Part shown: positions 63,184 through 64,000 of the stretch, one piece after another
Layout of the letters: the number at the start of each line of letters is the position of its first letter
Numbering within the stretch: position 1 is the first letter of the stretch
The notes under the pieces: model-generated
Databases searched by the model: none
What the model was told of the DNA's origin: nothing
What the model saw: the letters and a program-made list of their open reading frames with translations, nothing else
Made by a program: the position numbers and the translations under genes
NCBI RefSeq assembly: GCF_014467235.1
Contig: NZ_NKHP01000015.1
Coordinates: 50,205-114,204 of the forward strand
DNA: 64,000 nucleotides
Direction of reading: 5' to 3'
Source: Xenorhabdus indica
Lineage (GTDB): Bacteria > Pseudomonadota > Gammaproteobacteria > Enterobacterales > Enterobacteriaceae

Positions 63184-64000
63184 ATGTTGAATTCATCACA
63201 ACAACCGCAAGACAGCGTCATTTTGGGGGTCGATACCCATTTAGAGATGCACGTGGGTGCGATTATCGATTGTACCGGCAAATTACTCGGTACCCGAACC
63301 GTTGAAACTAATCTGGCAGGATATCAGCAATTGCTGAGCTGGGCGCAAACATGGGGAACCGTGAATCAGGCCGACATCGAGGGAACCGGAACTTATGGGG
63401 CGGGCCTGACCCGTTTTTTGATCAAAAAGGGTATTGAAGTCTTGGAGATCACGCGCCCAGATCGTTCAATGCGACGACAGAATGGAAAGTCTGACCCACT
63501 GGATGCAGAATGTGCGGCCCGGACGGTGCTGGCAGGCAGAACGCAGGCTATTCCTAAACAACAATCCGGTATCTGTGAGGCATTACGGATCACCGACGTT
63601 GCCAGACGCAGTGCGGTCAAAGCTAAAACACAGGCTATCAATCAGATACGTGCCTTATTGGTCAGTGCTCCTCAAGATATCCGCGATGCGCTCTGGAAAA
63701 GTAACCCTCGTGAATGTGTTAATGCGTGTTTAATGCAAACTGAACAGGCTAATTCTTTGTCCTCACAAATTTTATTGCAAATACTGGGCGGGCTGGCACA
63801 GAGATGGAAACTCTTGGCTGTCGAAGTGGCTCAACTGGATAAATTACAGGATGAACTCACAAAACAATATGCAAAAAATTTGCGGAGCCAGTATGGTGTC
63901 GGCCCGCAGACAGCGGCGACTTTGCTTGCGGTGGCGGGTGATAATCCTGAACGGCTAAAAAATGAAGCCGCATTAGCGGCGCTCTGTGGCGTTAATCCTT
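63184..64000 (+). CDS. IS110-family transposase, 5' part (runs off the window)
   Basis: Open frame of 272 codons with no stop before the window end. Starts MLNSSQQPQDSVILGVDTHL after aaggag. It has the RuvC-like DEDD domain of IS110 (GVDTH, DIEGTGTYGAG, SDPLDAECAARTV) and the beginning of the C-terminal Transposase_20 region (RSQYGVGPQTAATLLAVAG...LAALCGVNP), where the conserved Ser is expected downstream. The visible part is intact and may be active. Confidence 0.9.
   Translation, partial: MLNSSQQPQDSVILGVDTHLEMHVGAIIDCTGKLLGTRTVETNLAGYQQLLSWAQTWGTVNQADIEGTGTYGAGLTRFLIKKGIEVLEITRPDRSMRRQNGKSDPLDAECAARTVLAGRTQAIPKQQSGICEALRITDVARRSAVKAKTQAINQIRALLVSAPQDIRDALWKSNPRECVNACLMQTEQANSLSSQILLQILGGLAQRWKLLAVEVAQLDKLQDELTKQYAKNLRSQYGVGPQTAATLLAVAGDNPERLKNEAALAALCGVNP

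Overview
The window is chromosomal DNA of a gammaproteobacterium in the order Enterobacterales. Gene order follows the 2-min region of E. coli almost gene for gene (leuO-ilvIH-cra-mraZ...lpxC-secM-secA-mutT-yacG-zapD-coaE-hofCB-ppdD-ampDE), and a second block follows fldB-xerD-dsbC-recJ-prfB-lysS. Low-to-middling G+C, AT-rich spacers, remnants of a repeat that I associate with Photorhabdus and Xenorhabdus, and a DUF4354-like secreted protein suggest an insect/nematode-associated member of the Morganellaceae, most likely Xenorhabdus or Photorhabdus. The genus is inference.

Layout. 0.1-1.5 kb: ampE and ampD (minus), muropeptide recycling. 1.9-5.1 kb: a small type IV pilin operon, ppdD-hofB-hofC (plus). 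5.3-6.9 kb: coaE-zapD-yacG (plus). 7.0-13.3 kb: mutT, secA and secM (minus) with two plus-strand genes, an ABC-F ATPase between mutT and secA and a DUF721/DciA-like gene divergent from secM. 13.4-31.5 kb: the division and cell wall (dcw) cluster on the minus strand from mraZ to lpxC, with its promoter and a four-unit MraZ operator. 32-39 kb: cra, ilvH, ilvI, an acyl-CoA ligase and leuO (minus). 39.4-42.4 kb: leu promoter, LeuL leader peptide, attenuator, leuA and leuB (plus). leuC and leuD do not follow.

42.4-44.0 kb is a synteny break. leuB is followed by about 900 bp with a 19-codon micro-ORF, alternative RNA pairings and DnaA boxes, then mutH. The boxes beside mutH look like the DnaA-reactivating locus DARS2. 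44.6-53.8 kb is accessory or rearranged DNA: ornithine decarboxylase, an unknown protein, a solitary peptide deformylase, a reverse-transsulfuration pair (cystathionine beta-synthase plus gamma-lyase), a class 3 lipase with a small exported partner, and galE. 53.9-54.9 kb is a decayed IS630-type transposase, followed by a small secreted DUF4354-like protein. 55.5-62.5 kb is the fldB/xerD-to-lysS block, including the programmed +1 frameshift of prfB. From 62.6 kb to the end lie truncated insertion sequences (IS1, then IS3) and the 5' part of an IS110-type transposase that runs off the window.

The core genes work together in peptidoglycan precursor synthesis (murE, murF, mraY, murD, murG, murC, ddlB), septum assembly (ftsL, ftsI, ftsW, ftsQ, ftsA, ftsZ, zapD), lipid A synthesis (lpxC), protein export (secM, secA) and branched-chain amino acid synthesis (ilvIH, leuAB). 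I found no multi-gene novel defence or secondary-metabolite system. The least explained parts are the leuB-mutH interval, the leader of the ABC-F gene, the lipase pair and the unknown 132-residue protein.
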